24,711 nt of DNA from Savagea sp. (GTDB taxonomy: Bacteria; Bacillota; Bacilli; Bacillales_A; Planococcaceae): assembly GCA_030152585.1 (NCBI GenBank), contig JASLJC010000031.1, positions 1 through 24,711 on the forward strand, read 5' to 3'. The translations under genes and the position numbers were made by a program. Under the pieces are notes generated by a model. It was not told the origin of the DNA. It saw nothing but the letters and a program-made list of their open reading frames with translations, and ran no database searches. This document shows positions 16,104-24,125 of the stretch, one piece after another; position 1 is the first letter of the stretch; each line of letters opens with the position of its first letter.

Positions 16104-17233
16104 TCATCTTCCCCTCGATTCTCTGCATAGACGAGCGACAATGCATAATTTTCAACATCTACATCAGGCGTCTCACCTGAGACGAGTTTCGCTAGTTGTA
16201 AGCCGACAAAAGGTCCTGCCGTTAATCCGGATGCACCGAGACCATTTGCTGCATAAACATTCGGCACTTCTTTTACTTGCCCGAAAACAGGCATAGAATG
16301 CGGCGTACTCGGACGAAAACCGACGCGCGCTTCCACGATATGTGCCTTTTCTAACCCTGGTGAATATTTCAATGTATTCGATAATACTTCATGTGTTCCC
16401 ATTACTGTCGTCGTTCGTTTGTAATCCGAACCGTCTTCATACGTTGCACCGACGACAACCCGTCCTTCATCGAAAGCTACCATATAATGACGCGATGGCG
16501 GCATAACGACCGGCCACTCATCTGTTTGATCGTCGACTTGTAAGTGTAATAATTGTGCTTTTTGTGGGAAAGATAAAAAATCAATCCCAATTTGTTCAAA
16601 GAGTGGGCGAGCCCACGCACCTGCAGCATTAATAATAGCGTCTGCTTCATACGTTTTACCGTCAACGACGACAGATGCTTCATTATTTTTTTCTAGTGTT
16701 AAAGAGGCAGAGCCATCAATAAATTGAGCACCTCTTTTTTTTGCACCGTTCAATAAAGCTTGACGTAAATGACGTCCACTAACACGCGCTCCACCTGTGA
16801 CGTACAACGAGAAAAACTCGTCTGTTAAATACGGGATTTTTTCTAACGTTTCTTCTGTCGTTAGCGGTATAATATCACCGATTTCAGGTGCTTGTTTTTT
16901 ACGTTCTTCAGTGCGAGCAATCATTTTATCTAGTCGTTTCTGTTGGTCATGCAAACGTAGAACACCTACTCGTTTATAGCCTGTATCTGTTTCGCCATCT
17001 TCTTCAAGTTGTTGAATTAACTTCGGATAATATGCTGCGCTTTTTCGTACGAGCGTATACCACGGTTTGTTACGACGTTGCGCTAACCACGGAGCAATAA
17101 TTCCCGCTGCTGCATCTGTCGCACGTCCTTCCTCATGACGATCGATAACTGTCACGTCTAAACCTTTTCGAGTTAATTGGTACGCAGCGGTCGCTCCGAC
17201 GATACCACTGCCGATAATAACGATTTTTTTCAT
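16100..17233 (-). CDS. FAD-dependent oxidoreductase, DAO / glycine oxidase family
   Basis: Predicted flavoprotein amine or amino-acid oxidase/dehydrogenase. The 377 residues begin with a dinucleotide-binding fold (KKIVIIGSGIVGATAAYQL) and the acidic end of the second strand (VTVIDR). Further landmarks are AAAGIIAPW, IINAAGAWARPL, the substrate-side ARVGFRPSTPHSMPVFG and the C-terminal FAD loop NGLGASGLTAGP. The family includes glycine oxidase ThiO and D-amino-acid dehydrogenases; the substrate cannot be read from sequence, and no thiamine genes are nearby. The start is ATG 17233, eight bases after AAAAGG; GTG 17242 is too close. A TATAAT (17266-17271) may be its -10, without a clear -35. It is coupled to exoA by a four-base overlap. 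Confidence 0.88.
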   Translation of the reverse strand: MKKIVIIGSGIVGATAAYQLTRKGLDVTVIDRHEEGRATDAAAGIIAPWLAQRRNKPWYTLVRKSAAYYPKLIQQLEEDGETDTGYKRVGVLRLHDQQKRLDKMIARTEERKKQAPEIGDIIPLTTEETLEKIPYLTDEFFSLYVTGGARVSGRHLRQALLNGAKKRGAQFIDGSASLTLEKNNEASVVVDGKTYEADAIINAAGAWARPLFEQIGIDFLSFPQKAQLLHLQVDDQTDEWPVVMPPSRHYMVAFDEGRVVVGATYEDGSDYKRTTTVMGTHEVLSNTLKYSPGLEKAHIVEARVGFRPSTPHSMPVFGQVKEVPNVYAANGLGASGLTAGPFVGLQLAKLVSGETPDVDVENYALSLVYAENRGEDE

Positions 17234-17326
17234 TTTTTTCACCTTTTCTCTTTATTCTTCTTTCTATTATACTATACATTTACGCAATTATACCTTCCTT
17301 CACCTTCCCCCTAAAACAAAGGGAAC

Positions 17327-17354
17327 AGAAAAAAGAGTAGCTTTAAGCTACCCT
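17327..17354 (-). terminator. Second terminator of the ABC importer operon
   Basis: Minus strand: GGTAGC-TTAAA-GCTACT, extended by GA/TC-type pairs, followed by CTTTTTT. It lies about 65 bases past the ATPase gene and shields the oxidase gene downstream. Confidence 0.75.
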
Positions 17355-17379
17355 CGAACTTCATGCAGTTTTTTTATTT

Positions 17380-17411
17380 TTAAAAACGTACGGAAGTTTA
17401 TCCTCCCGTAC
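17380..17411 (-). terminator. First terminator of the ABC importer operon
   Basis: Minus strand: GTACGG and CCGTAC pair, with an inner AG/CT pair, then GTTTTT. It begins eight bases after the ATPase stop. With the next hairpin it makes a tandem stop. Confidence 0.7.
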
Positions 17412-17418
17412 ATTTTCT

Positions 17419-18216
17419 TTATACTGATAATAATGTCGCATCATCGACAAGTGCTTCTCCTCGAATCGAAGCAAAAGCATCCATTAATTTTTCAACTGTT
17501 AACGTTTTCTTTTCTTCTTCTCGTACATCTAAAATAATTTCACCTTTGTCCATCATAATGAGACGGTTCCCGAGTTGAATCGCTTGTTGCATATTGTGCG
17601 TCACCATAAGTGTCGTCAGTTCGCTTTGACGGACAATTTGTTCCGTTAATTGAGTGACAGCTTCTGCTCGCGCTGGATCAAGCGCAGCGGTATGTTCATC
17701 TAATAACAGTATGTCGGGCTGTGTGAAAGTAGCCATTAATAAGGATAGCGCCTGACGCTCTCCTCCTGACAATGTACCGACTGGCGTGTTCATTCGATTT
17801 TCTAAATGAAGGCCGAGTATTTCTAATTGTTCTTGAAAATACGTACGGCGACTTTTCGTTACACCGAGTCGAAGTCGACGACGCCGATTTCGACTATAAG
17901 CGATGGCCATATTTTCTTCAATCGTCATAGAAGGAGCTGTTCCGGCCATTGGATCTTGGAAAACACGACCGATTAAACGTGCTCGTTCATGTTCTGGCCA
18001 ATGTGTGACTTGTTGTTTTCCAATAGTGACCGTTCCATAATCAGGCTGTAAAGACCCTGAAATCATATTCATCATCGTCGATTTTCCAGCGCCGTTACTT
18101 CCAATTACTGTTACGAAATCTCCTTTTTCAAGTGTCAGATTTACGTGATTTAATGCAACTTTTTCATCTGGTGTTCCTTCGTGGAACACTTTAAAAATAT
18201 CATGTAATTGTAACAT
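17419..18216 (-). CDS. ABC importer ATP-binding protein
   Basis: Cytoplasmic ATPase of the adjacent importer. The 265 residues hold Walker A GSNGAGKST (39-47), a Q-loop (VFQDPMAG), the ABC signature LSGGERQALSL, Walker B ILLLDEH and the H-loop MVTHN. This subfamily pairs with BPD_transp_2 permeases and ABC_sub_bind lipoproteins. In Walker B the residue after Asp-Glu is His, so the catalytic Glu is kept. The start is ATG 18216, six bases after AAGGAGAGG; longer frames lie in the permease gene. It overlaps the permease by 17 bases. Confidence 0.93.
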   Translation of the reverse strand: MLQLHDIFKVFHEGTPDEKVALNHVNLTLEKGDFVTVIGSNGAGKSTMMNMISGSLQPDYGTVTIGKQQVTHWPEHERARLIGRVFQDPMAGTAPSMTIEENMAIAYSRNRRRRLRLGVTKSRRTYFQEQLEILGLHLENRMNTPVGTLSGGERQALSLLMATFTQPDILLLDEHTAALDPARAEAVTQLTEQIVRQSELTTLMVTHNMQQAIQLGNRLIMMDKGEIILDVREEEKKTLTVEKLMDAFASIRGEALVDDATLLSV

Positions 18217-19222
18217 CTTGAGCCTCTCCTTTTTGAACGAAAGTGGCATGACGTTCTTTTTTCTTTTTCTTCTCTTTATATTTGTCCCATCGCTGTGGTA
18301 ACACGAGTGCAAGTACGACGATGAACGCTGTAATAAACTTCATATCTCCTGCATCTAAAAATTCAACGCGTAACGCTAACCCTAAAATAACGCGATAAAT
18401 AACTGCCCCGACAATGACTGCTAAAGTCGTACGCATCACTGTTTTCGTTCCAAAAATTGCTTCTCCGATAATGACCGACGCTAATCCGATAATAATCATA
18501 CCGATACCAAGACCTATATCTGCGGCTTTAGCATATTGTGCAATTAAACTACCTGATAGCGCAACAAGCGCATTAGATACACCGACCCCTAAAATAATTA
18601 ACGTATCCGTATTAGCTGAAAAGCTTCGAATCATTCGTTGATTATTTCCTGTTGCACGTAGCGCAAGACCTACTTCCGTCACTAAGAAGAAATCAACGAA
18701 CCATTTTATAATCAAAATAATCAAAATCATAAAAAGAAAAATACCGACTGATTTCGGTGGGTTCGTTACTCCCATAGACTGAAGAATATTTACAACAGTT
18801 GCATCGATTCCGAGCCCATTCCACCAACCTAAAAAGCTACTAAACAATGTCGTTTCATTCAACAATGGAATATTCGGACGTCCCACCGAATGCTCCGATG
18901 TTAATCCCATAATACGTAAGTTGATTGAATAAAGAGCGATCATCATCAATATTCCAGATAAAAGCGGGTTAATATTCCCTTTCGTATGCAAAATACCAGT
19001 CATCGTGCCGGCTAAAAACCCCGCAATGACTGCAGCTAATGTAGCAACAATTGGTGAATAACCGAACGTCAACATCATAGCTACAACCGCTGCTCCTGTA
19101 ACGAAACTCCCATCTACTGTTAAATCCGGAAAGTCTAACACACGGAATGTCAAATAGACACCGAGTGCCATAATCGCATAAATTAATCCTTGCTCTACTG
19201 AACCGAATACTGCTGCAAACAT
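18200..19222 (-). CDS. ABC importer permease (BPD_transp_2 family)
   Basis: Integral membrane subunit with about eight to nine predicted spans over 340 residues. The N-terminal SVEQGLIYAIMALGVYLTFRVLDFPDLTVDGSF-type segment (first part GLIYAIMALGVYLTFR, then FPDLTVDGS) is diagnostic of the permease clade that works with ABC_sub_bind lipoproteins. The cytoplasmic EVGLALRATGNN loop probably contacts the ATPase. The C-terminus is a highly basic cytoplasmic tail (KYKEKKKKKERH). The ATG at 19222 has GAAAGAGGGAGAGG upstream. It starts 23 bases after the lipoprotein gene, in the same operon. Family members carry tryptophan, tyrosine or unknown ligands; none can be assigned here. Confidence 0.92.
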   Translation of the reverse strand: MFAAVFGSVEQGLIYAIMALGVYLTFRVLDFPDLTVDGSFVTGAAVVAMMLTFGYSPIVATLAAVIAGFLAGTMTGILHTKGNINPLLSGILMMIALYSINLRIMGLTSEHSVGRPNIPLLNETTLFSSFLGWWNGLGIDATVVNILQSMGVTNPPKSVGIFLFMILIILIIKWFVDFFLVTEVGLALRATGNNQRMIRSFSANTDTLIILGVGVSNALVALSGSLIAQYAKAADIGLGIGMIIIGLASVIIGEAIFGTKTVMRTTLAVIVGAVIYRVILGLALRVEFLDAGDMKFITAFIVVLALVLPQRWDKYKEKKKKKERHATFVQKGEAQDVTIT

Positions 19223-19245
19223 TGGCCTCTCCCTCTTTCTTTACA

Positions 19246-20187
19246 TTACCCTTCTAACATTGCTTTCGTCTGTTCATTTTCAATCAGATCTAACTGTTTT
19301 GGCGCTTCTACTGGCATTTCAGCTGGATCTTTTCCATCGCGTAAAATATCAACTGCCATTTCTCCAGCTTGGTAACCGATATCATAAAACTCGAACCCGT
19401 ACGCTGCTAATGCTCCGCGTTCAACTGAATCTTTCTCACTTACAACTAACGGCATTTTATGTTCATTGGCTACTGAAACGACAGATTCTAATGCTGAAAC
19501 GACTGTATTATCCGTTACGATATAAAACGCATCAACTTTACCGACAAGCGAATCGGCTGCTTGCTTTACTTCTGAACTCGCTGACACAGACACTTCAACG
19601 ATATCGATACCGACTTTTTCCGCTGCTGCTTTTGCTTCATCTACTTGAGCACGTGAATTTTGTTCACCTGAATTAAAAATCATACCGACTTTTTTCGCTT
19701 TTAAATCATTTGCAATATAATCTACCGTTTTTGAAATACCTTCTGGATGGCTATCTAATGTTCCCGTGACGTTACGTCCTGGCTTTTCATGTGAATCAAC
19801 AAGTTGCGCTACTTCTGCATTCGTCACAGACGTAAAGACAATCGGAATTTCTGTCGTTTCATTTGCAACAGCTTGAGCACTTGGTGTCGAGTTTGCAAAA
19901 ATTAAATCGACTTGATCATTTACTAAATTCGTTGCGATTGTCGCATTTAAACTATGATCGTTTTGCGCATTTTGTTCTACGAATTTTACGTTTAATCCCG
20001 CATCTTTAATCGCTTCTTTGAATCCTTTTGAAGCAGCATTTAACGAAGGGTGTTCTACTAATTGTGTCATACCGATGACATAGTCTTCTTTTTCTTTCGA
20101 AGTTTCATCCGCTTCTCCATTACACGCTGCAAGCACTAGCGTCAAAAGCATTGCTGTAAAAACAATCGTCCATTTTTTCATCTTCAT
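19246..20187 (-). CDS. ABC importer substrate-binding lipoprotein (ABC_sub_bind family)
   Basis: Extracytoplasmic ligand-binding protein, 313 residues. The N-terminus is a lipoprotein signal: basic MKMKK, hydrophobic core, and lipobox LAAC with lipidated Cys22. The mature part follows the two-lobed periplasmic-binding fold of the ABC_sub_bind family (related to TrpX): VIGMTQLVEHPSLNAASKGF, DLIFANSTPSAQA, EIPIVFTSVTN, KKVGMIFNSGEQNS, and AAYGFEFYDIGYQAGEMA. The ATG at 20187 follows AAGGAA by eight bases. A good promoter lies 50 to 85 bases upstream. I looked for a T-box or other riboswitch in the leader, which would hint at an amino acid ligand, and saw none. Confidence 0.93.
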   Translation of the reverse strand: MKMKKWTIVFTAMLLTLVLAACNGEADETSKEKEDYVIGMTQLVEHPSLNAASKGFKEAIKDAGLNVKFVEQNAQNDHSLNATIATNLVNDQVDLIFANSTPSAQAVANETTEIPIVFTSVTNAEVAQLVDSHEKPGRNVTGTLDSHPEGISKTVDYIANDLKAKKVGMIFNSGEQNSRAQVDEAKAAAEKVGIDIVEVSVSASSEVKQAADSLVGKVDAFYIVTDNTVVSALESVVSVANEHKMPLVVSEKDSVERGALAAYGFEFYDIGYQAGEMAVDILRDGKDPAEMPVEAPKQLDLIENEQTKAMLEG

Positions 20188-20243
20188 TTAAATCATTCCT
20201 TTTTTTAATTATTATTATGAATTATTTTGATTGAATATTTTAC

Positions 20244-20272
20244 ATGATACGTATTCATTTTATAAATGTCAA
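20244..20272 (-). promoter_or_regulatory. Promoter of the ABC importer operon
   Basis: Minus strand: perfect -35 TTGACA (20272-20267), 17-base spacer, -10 TATCAT (20249-20244). The predicted leader is about 50 bases and AT-rich, with no structured element. Confidence 0.8.
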
Positions 20273-20294
20273 TGTTTTTCGTCTATTCTGGATA

Positions 20295-20327
20295 TAAAAA
20301 AAGCGTGAACAACGTATAGTCGTTCAC
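20295..20327 (-). terminator. topB terminator
   Basis: Minus strand: GTGAACGAC and GTTGTTCAC form a nine-bp stem (one G-T) around TATAC, followed by GCTTTTTTT. The topB TGA stop lies inside the 5' arm. Confidence 0.85.
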
Positions 20328-22474
20328 ACTAAATGACGAAAACTCAATTCTATTTTACCGTACCGAAAAACGATAGAAGCAGTAAAAGACTTCCCTTGAT
20401 TCGATACGAAGCCGTCTAAAACGCCCGTCGCTCCCTTTTCACACAATGCTCGGATATCACTCTCTGTTAACGTTCGATGAGCAAATGTACCTGGAAACGT
20501 TTGGCGACAACCATTTCGATATTCTGTACATCCATAAAATCCTTTGCGTGCGACAATATCTCCTTTTTGACATTTCGGACAACGTGCAATCGGCTTTTGC
20601 TTCTTTCGTCTTCTGTATACTTTTTTCTTTGAGGGTTGGAATCCTTTGATTTGAAACGTTCGTTGTTCCATCGTTTTTGGAGCTGTCGTAATAAAATGAT
20701 ATAAAAACTTTTCCATACTTTTTAAAAATTTCTCACTCGTTCCCGTACCTTCTCCAATTTTCTTTAAATACCTTTCCCATTTAGCCGTCATTGAAGGACT
20801 CGCTAACAACGTTCCTTCTAATGCCTCGCAAAGAAGACGACCTTTTGGCGTAAGCGAGACGATATTATTTTTCACATCGATGTACGCATGACGTTTGATC
20901 GTTTCAATAATGCTACTGCGTGTTGCTTCTGTACCAATTCCTTCTATTTCTTTTAACAATTCAACTTCTTCTTCATCAGCAACCGTTGTACCACACGTCT
21001 TCATTAACGTAATCAATTCACCTTCTGTATACGGCTTCGGTGGTTCCGTTTTTCCTTCATGGAAAAAAGGAGATGATTCTACTCGTTCACCTCGCTGTAC
21101 ATGAGGAAGAACATTTCGTTTCACTTCATTTTTTTGTGGAAATAACATTTTCCACCCTTCATCTAAAGATACTCTACCTTTTGAATGAAAAATAACATCT
21201 TGAACACTCGTTTCAATCACTGTCTCTTCGTAACGATAGGGACGATGAAACATCCCGAGTGTCGTTCGAACAATTTCCTCATAAATGAGACGTTCTTGTC
21301 GGTTCATTCGTTCGAGCGTCGACTTTTTAGGTATTTGTTTCGTCGGAATAATTGCATAATGCTCTTTCACACGCGCATCATTCACATATCGCTTTTGGAC
21401 GCGATCTGTCGCGATTGGAAACGTTAACGATAACAATTGTTGATAGTTAATAACCCGTTCTTTTATATAAGTAAACTCTGCATTCGTAATCACACGAGTA
21501 TCTGTACGAGGGTATGAAATAAGCTTACGTTCATACAATTTTTGAGCGAGTTGCAACACAGTGTTCGGGCTCATTTTCCATTTACGGTTCGCCGTCGCTT
21601 GTAATGTCGAAAGCGAGTGCAATAATGGCGGCAATTGGCGTTTTTCTTTTTTCTTAACGTTTTGAATGACGCCGACTTCGTGCTCCGTCATTTCATGAAG
21701 ATGCAGCGCTTTCATAAGTTCTTCTTTCGTTTCCCATCGCCCTTTTACTTTTCCTTCATACGTGCCGTTCATCGCTTGAAATTTCGCACGTAGTTCAAAA
21801 AATGGACGCGAAACAAATTGTTCAATCGCTCTCATTCGTTCGTAAACGAGATAGACAGTCGGTGATTGAACACGTCCGATTGGAAAAACGTCATCAAACC
21901 CTTTCTCTTTCAAAAGAATCGTATACAGTCGCGAAGCATTCATGCCGACGAGCCAATCACTCACTTGACGTGTCTTTGCTTCATCATACAATCGTAAATC
22001 GTGTTCATTGTTACGAAGTTGTTGAAATCCTCGACGAATCTCTTCTACTTCTAATGAGTTAATCCAAAGTCGTTGAATCGGCTTATTTCGAACACCGGTC
22101 ATCTGTAAAATAGAATAAAAAATATTCGACCCTTCCCGATCGACATCACACGCATTAATGAGTAATGACGCGCGTTGAAACCATTTTTTCACTGCTTGAA
22201 ATTGCTGGTACTTTCCTTTTGCAATTTGAAATTGAAATTGTGTAGGAATGATCGGCAAACTTTCAATTGTCCAACGCGTCCACTTTTTATCATATTTTTT
22301 CGGCTCTTGTAACTCGACTAAATGGCCAATTCCCCACGTAATTACGGCACCTTCTGGCCATTCCTTATTAGGAGCTAATTCAATTTCTGTCTTCGTCTTC
22401 TTTTTGACAGTAAAAGCTTCACTATATGCTCGTGCTTGACTCGGTTTTTCGGCAAATATTAAGACAAGTCCCAT
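20324..22474 (-). CDS. topB: DNA topoisomerase III
   Basis: Type IA topoisomerase that passes single strands to relax and decatenate DNA. The 716 residues begin with a TOPRIM domain (LIFAEKPSQARAY; acidic triad DVDREG at 110-115). The central part includes IGRVQSPTVYLVYERM and the active-site tyrosine Tyr321 in ISYPRTDTR. LLKEIEGIGTEATRS follows, and the C-terminal end has a zinc-finger-like CPKC...GC...C module (about 640-665) and a second topoisomerase C-terminal repeat. The ATG at 22474 has AAGGAGG 11 bases upstream. This is the TopB of Bacillales rather than TopA, judged by length and the EKPSxAR start. It stands alone; an accessory segment begins beyond it. The upstream region holds an inverted repeat that may be an operator. 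Confidence 0.94.
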   Translation of the reverse strand: MGLVLIFAEKPSQARAYSEAFTVKKKTKTEIELAPNKEWPEGAVITWGIGHLVELQEPKKYDKKWTRWTIESLPIIPTQFQFQIAKGKYQQFQAVKKWFQRASLLINACDVDREGSNIFYSILQMTGVRNKPIQRLWINSLEVEEIRRGFQQLRNNEHDLRLYDEAKTRQVSDWLVGMNASRLYTILLKEKGFDDVFPIGRVQSPTVYLVYERMRAIEQFVSRPFFELRAKFQAMNGTYEGKVKGRWETKEELMKALHLHEMTEHEVGVIQNVKKKEKRQLPPLLHSLSTLQATANRKWKMSPNTVLQLAQKLYERKLISYPRTDTRVITNAEFTYIKERVINYQQLLSLTFPIATDRVQKRYVNDARVKEHYAIIPTKQIPKKSTLERMNRQERLIYEEIVRTTLGMFHRPYRYEETVIETSVQDVIFHSKGRVSLDEGWKMLFPQKNEVKRNVLPHVQRGERVESSPFFHEGKTEPPKPYTEGELITLMKTCGTTVADEEEVELLKEIEGIGTEATRSSIIETIKRHAYIDVKNNIVSLTPKGRLLCEALEGTLLASPSMTAKWERYLKKIGEGTGTSEKFLKSMEKFLYHFITTAPKTMEQRTFQIKGFQPSKKKVYRRRKKQKPIARCPKCQKGDIVARKGFYGCTEYRNGCRQTFPGTFAHRTLTESDIRALCEKGATGVLDGFVSNQGKSFTASIVFRYGKIELSFRHLV

Positions 22475-22793
22475 TTAAGAGTTAACCTCCTTTATCTTTC
22501 GTTTTATATGGTATAAGTCTTGTTTGACTTTATAATTCAGTCAAATAAGTAAGCATAAAATAGTTTCACGTTATAAAATTGTATAAAATATTTAGTACCT
22601 TATGATATATTTAATTGAATAAATTCGATTTTAAATATAGCTAGGATGTCCTCGTACTTTTCTGTTTTTCAGAGCCAAACAAAAGAGATAGCGAAATCGT
22701 CATCCCTTTAATTTATTTTGTTCCACAAACATAAAATCTGTCCCAGATGAAGGAAAGGCTAGTTTAATTGGTATGGTATTCTCAGCGGAAACT
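22475..22793. other. AT-rich junction between topB and the accessory genes
   Basis: About 319 bases with no convincing gene on either strand. It holds the topB ribosome site (near 22486-22492), an inverted repeat TTTGACT/AGTCAAA at 22523-22545, and AT-rich DNA at about 22546-22640. Minus-strand codons after 22793 form a short protein-like frame (22700-22807). I see no tRNA, no IS end and no obvious direct repeat. Confidence 0.5.
22523..22545. repeat. Inverted repeat upstream of topB
   Basis: Perfect seven-base arms TTTGACT and AGTCAAA separated by nine bases (TTATAATTC). The arms contain TTGACT on both strands, so it could be part of a promoter or a repressor site for topB. No matching -10 at 16-18 bases is clear. 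Confidence 0.4.
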
Positions 22794-22807
22794 TCATGTA
22801 TTATCAA
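22700..22807 (-). CDS. Possible short ORF overlapping the end of the PLD gene
   Basis: A 35-codon frame starting at TTG 22807-22805. It overlaps the last codons of the PLD-like gene in another frame and stops at TGA 22702-22700. The translation is protein-like (EVSAENTIPIKLAFPSSGTD, then FMFVEQNKLKG). No good ribosome site is seen. An ATG that overlaps the PLD stop as ATGA opens a different, 12-codon frame. It may be the tail of a decayed gene or chance; I do not recognise it. Confidence 0.2.
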   Translation of the reverse strand: MIIHEVSAENTIPIKLAFPSSGTDFMFVEQNKLKG

Positions 22808-23894
22808 TTCGTTCATTAATTATTGCTCTTAACTCATCCGCCCTATCCATCATGGTTTGAGTGGCTTGCGTTAAAAAGGAATCAAAAGCGATAAACCCAT
22901 CCTGTGCATTAGTAGCTCTATCTTCTTTAATTTCAAAAGCTTGTTGGGTGAAATCTTGTATATAATCATCTAAAACATCTTCTGTCATATTAATCGCATT
23001 TTCTTGCATTAAGTCATTTATATACTCGTCTTCGTCAAATTCTATAAACTCAAGCACTTCTGAATCTATCTCATATTTGCAAATTAACTCCTTAAGATTC
23101 TCCAATTTCTCAATAAGTTCTTCTTCATCATATGTTAAATCTCTACCAGACGTGTTATTTGCAATCTCTTGAATCAGCTCCGATACAGTATTGTCTAACT
23201 CTTCTTGAAAGTATTCAAATTTTTCTATAATTTTTGTATCTATATAAATGTTACCGCCTTTATAATATTCGCCTTGTTCATACCCGTGGACTTCCCATAA
23301 GCCCCAAATAGATTCACTGAGCATAGTTTTGATTTCTTCTAGCTCGCGTGCGAGAAAAATCAAAGGAAATATATCATAAGCATAGTATGATTCAGCACTA
23401 CTTTCAATTTCCTCATCAATGATATCCTTTATTTGAAGAATGGCTAGTTCGTCTTCAATAATCACACCAGCTTCAAAGTTATTGGCTGATTCCGACGAGT
23501 AATTCGCTGAACCAATATAGGCAATATTATTGGTCATGATAATTTTTGCATGATTGTTAAACGCAAATTGACTTTTAAATTTCTCATTGAACTTTTCGGG
23601 ATCTAATTTTGCTACATAGATATTTATTAGGCTTTTTGCATTTTTTGAAGCCCAATCCCGCGTATATTTGTTAAATCTACTAGGTATATTTGTAAACACT
23701 TTAATTTCAGTATCTTCTGGGGCATCTCTTAGTTCATCCAGCAATGTTTCAATATTTCTTGAGATATTGTATGTGACAATATAAATAAACTCCGATTTAG
23801 GAAAATCCTCGAGAATTTCACCGTAACCAAGTTCGTCTTTTGTCATAATAAATTTTGCTCGTGTAAATTCTACTTCTCTTCGCAAATAAAACAC
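22794..23894 (-). CDS. PLD-like protein with a single HKD motif
   Basis: Predicted phosphodiesterase/nuclease-fold protein, 366 residues. The N-terminal half resembles the phospholipase D superfamily: EFIYIVTYNISRN, KVFTNIPSRFNKYT, then the HKD region NNHAKIIMTNNIAYIGSANY with His115, Lys117, and Gly128-Ser129-x-Asn131, and a following Glu141. The motif Asp is Asn122. There is only one HKD motif, so an active enzyme would need a dimer, as in the nuclease Nuc. Residues 150-366 are acidic and helical without a recognised domain. The start GTG at 23894 has only a weak GGACG upstream, and the next ATG is inside the conserved N-terminus. Codons are AT-richer than in the flanking chromosomal genes. 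A helicase gene lies 231 bases upstream on the same strand. Confidence 0.75.
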   Translation of the reverse strand: MFYLRREVEFTRAKFIMTKDELGYGEILEDFPKSEFIYIVTYNISRNIETLLDELRDAPEDTEIKVFTNIPSRFNKYTRDWASKNAKSLINIYVAKLDPEKFNEKFKSQFAFNNHAKIIMTNNIAYIGSANYSSESANNFEAGVIIEDELAILQIKDIIDEEIESSAESYYAYDIFPLIFLARELEEIKTMLSESIWGLWEVHGYEQGEYYKGGNIYIDTKIIEKFEYFQEELDNTVSELIQEIANNTSGRDLTYDEEELIEKLENLKELICKYEIDSEVLEFIEFDEDEYINDLMQENAINMTEDVLDDYIQDFTQQAFEIKEDRATNAQDGFIAFDSFLTQATQTMMDRADELRAIINERIDNT

Positions 23895-24109
23895 CGTCCA
23901 ATCTTAGTAACTCGAATGAACGAGTCATCTATAGGTTAATTATAGTTATGTGGAAAACAGAATTGTATACTACTTCCCGAACACTTATTTCTTCTAGTTA
24001 ATATTCTTTATTGAACAAAACTACTTCTTTAGTTTAAATGAAAATCTTCAAACTTTCTTTAACTATGTTACTCAATATTCTGGCTCGTTTGTTGAATGAA
24101 AAGGGGTTT

Positions 24110-24123
24110 TGGAATATATTCCA
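24110..24123. repeat. Perfect palindrome after the helicase stop codon
   Basis: TGGAATATATTCCA is identical on both strands, two bases past the helicase stop. It is a possible weak terminator or protein site. On the minus strand it is followed by AAACCCCTTTT, not a clean T-tract. Confidence 0.35.
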
Positions 24124-24125
24124 TT

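Noticed and set aside
23939..23967. TACAAT-17-TATAAT as a promoter for the PLD gene
   Set aside because: The -10 is perfect but the -35 matches poorly, and such a pair is expected by chance in this AT-rich gap (23895-24125).
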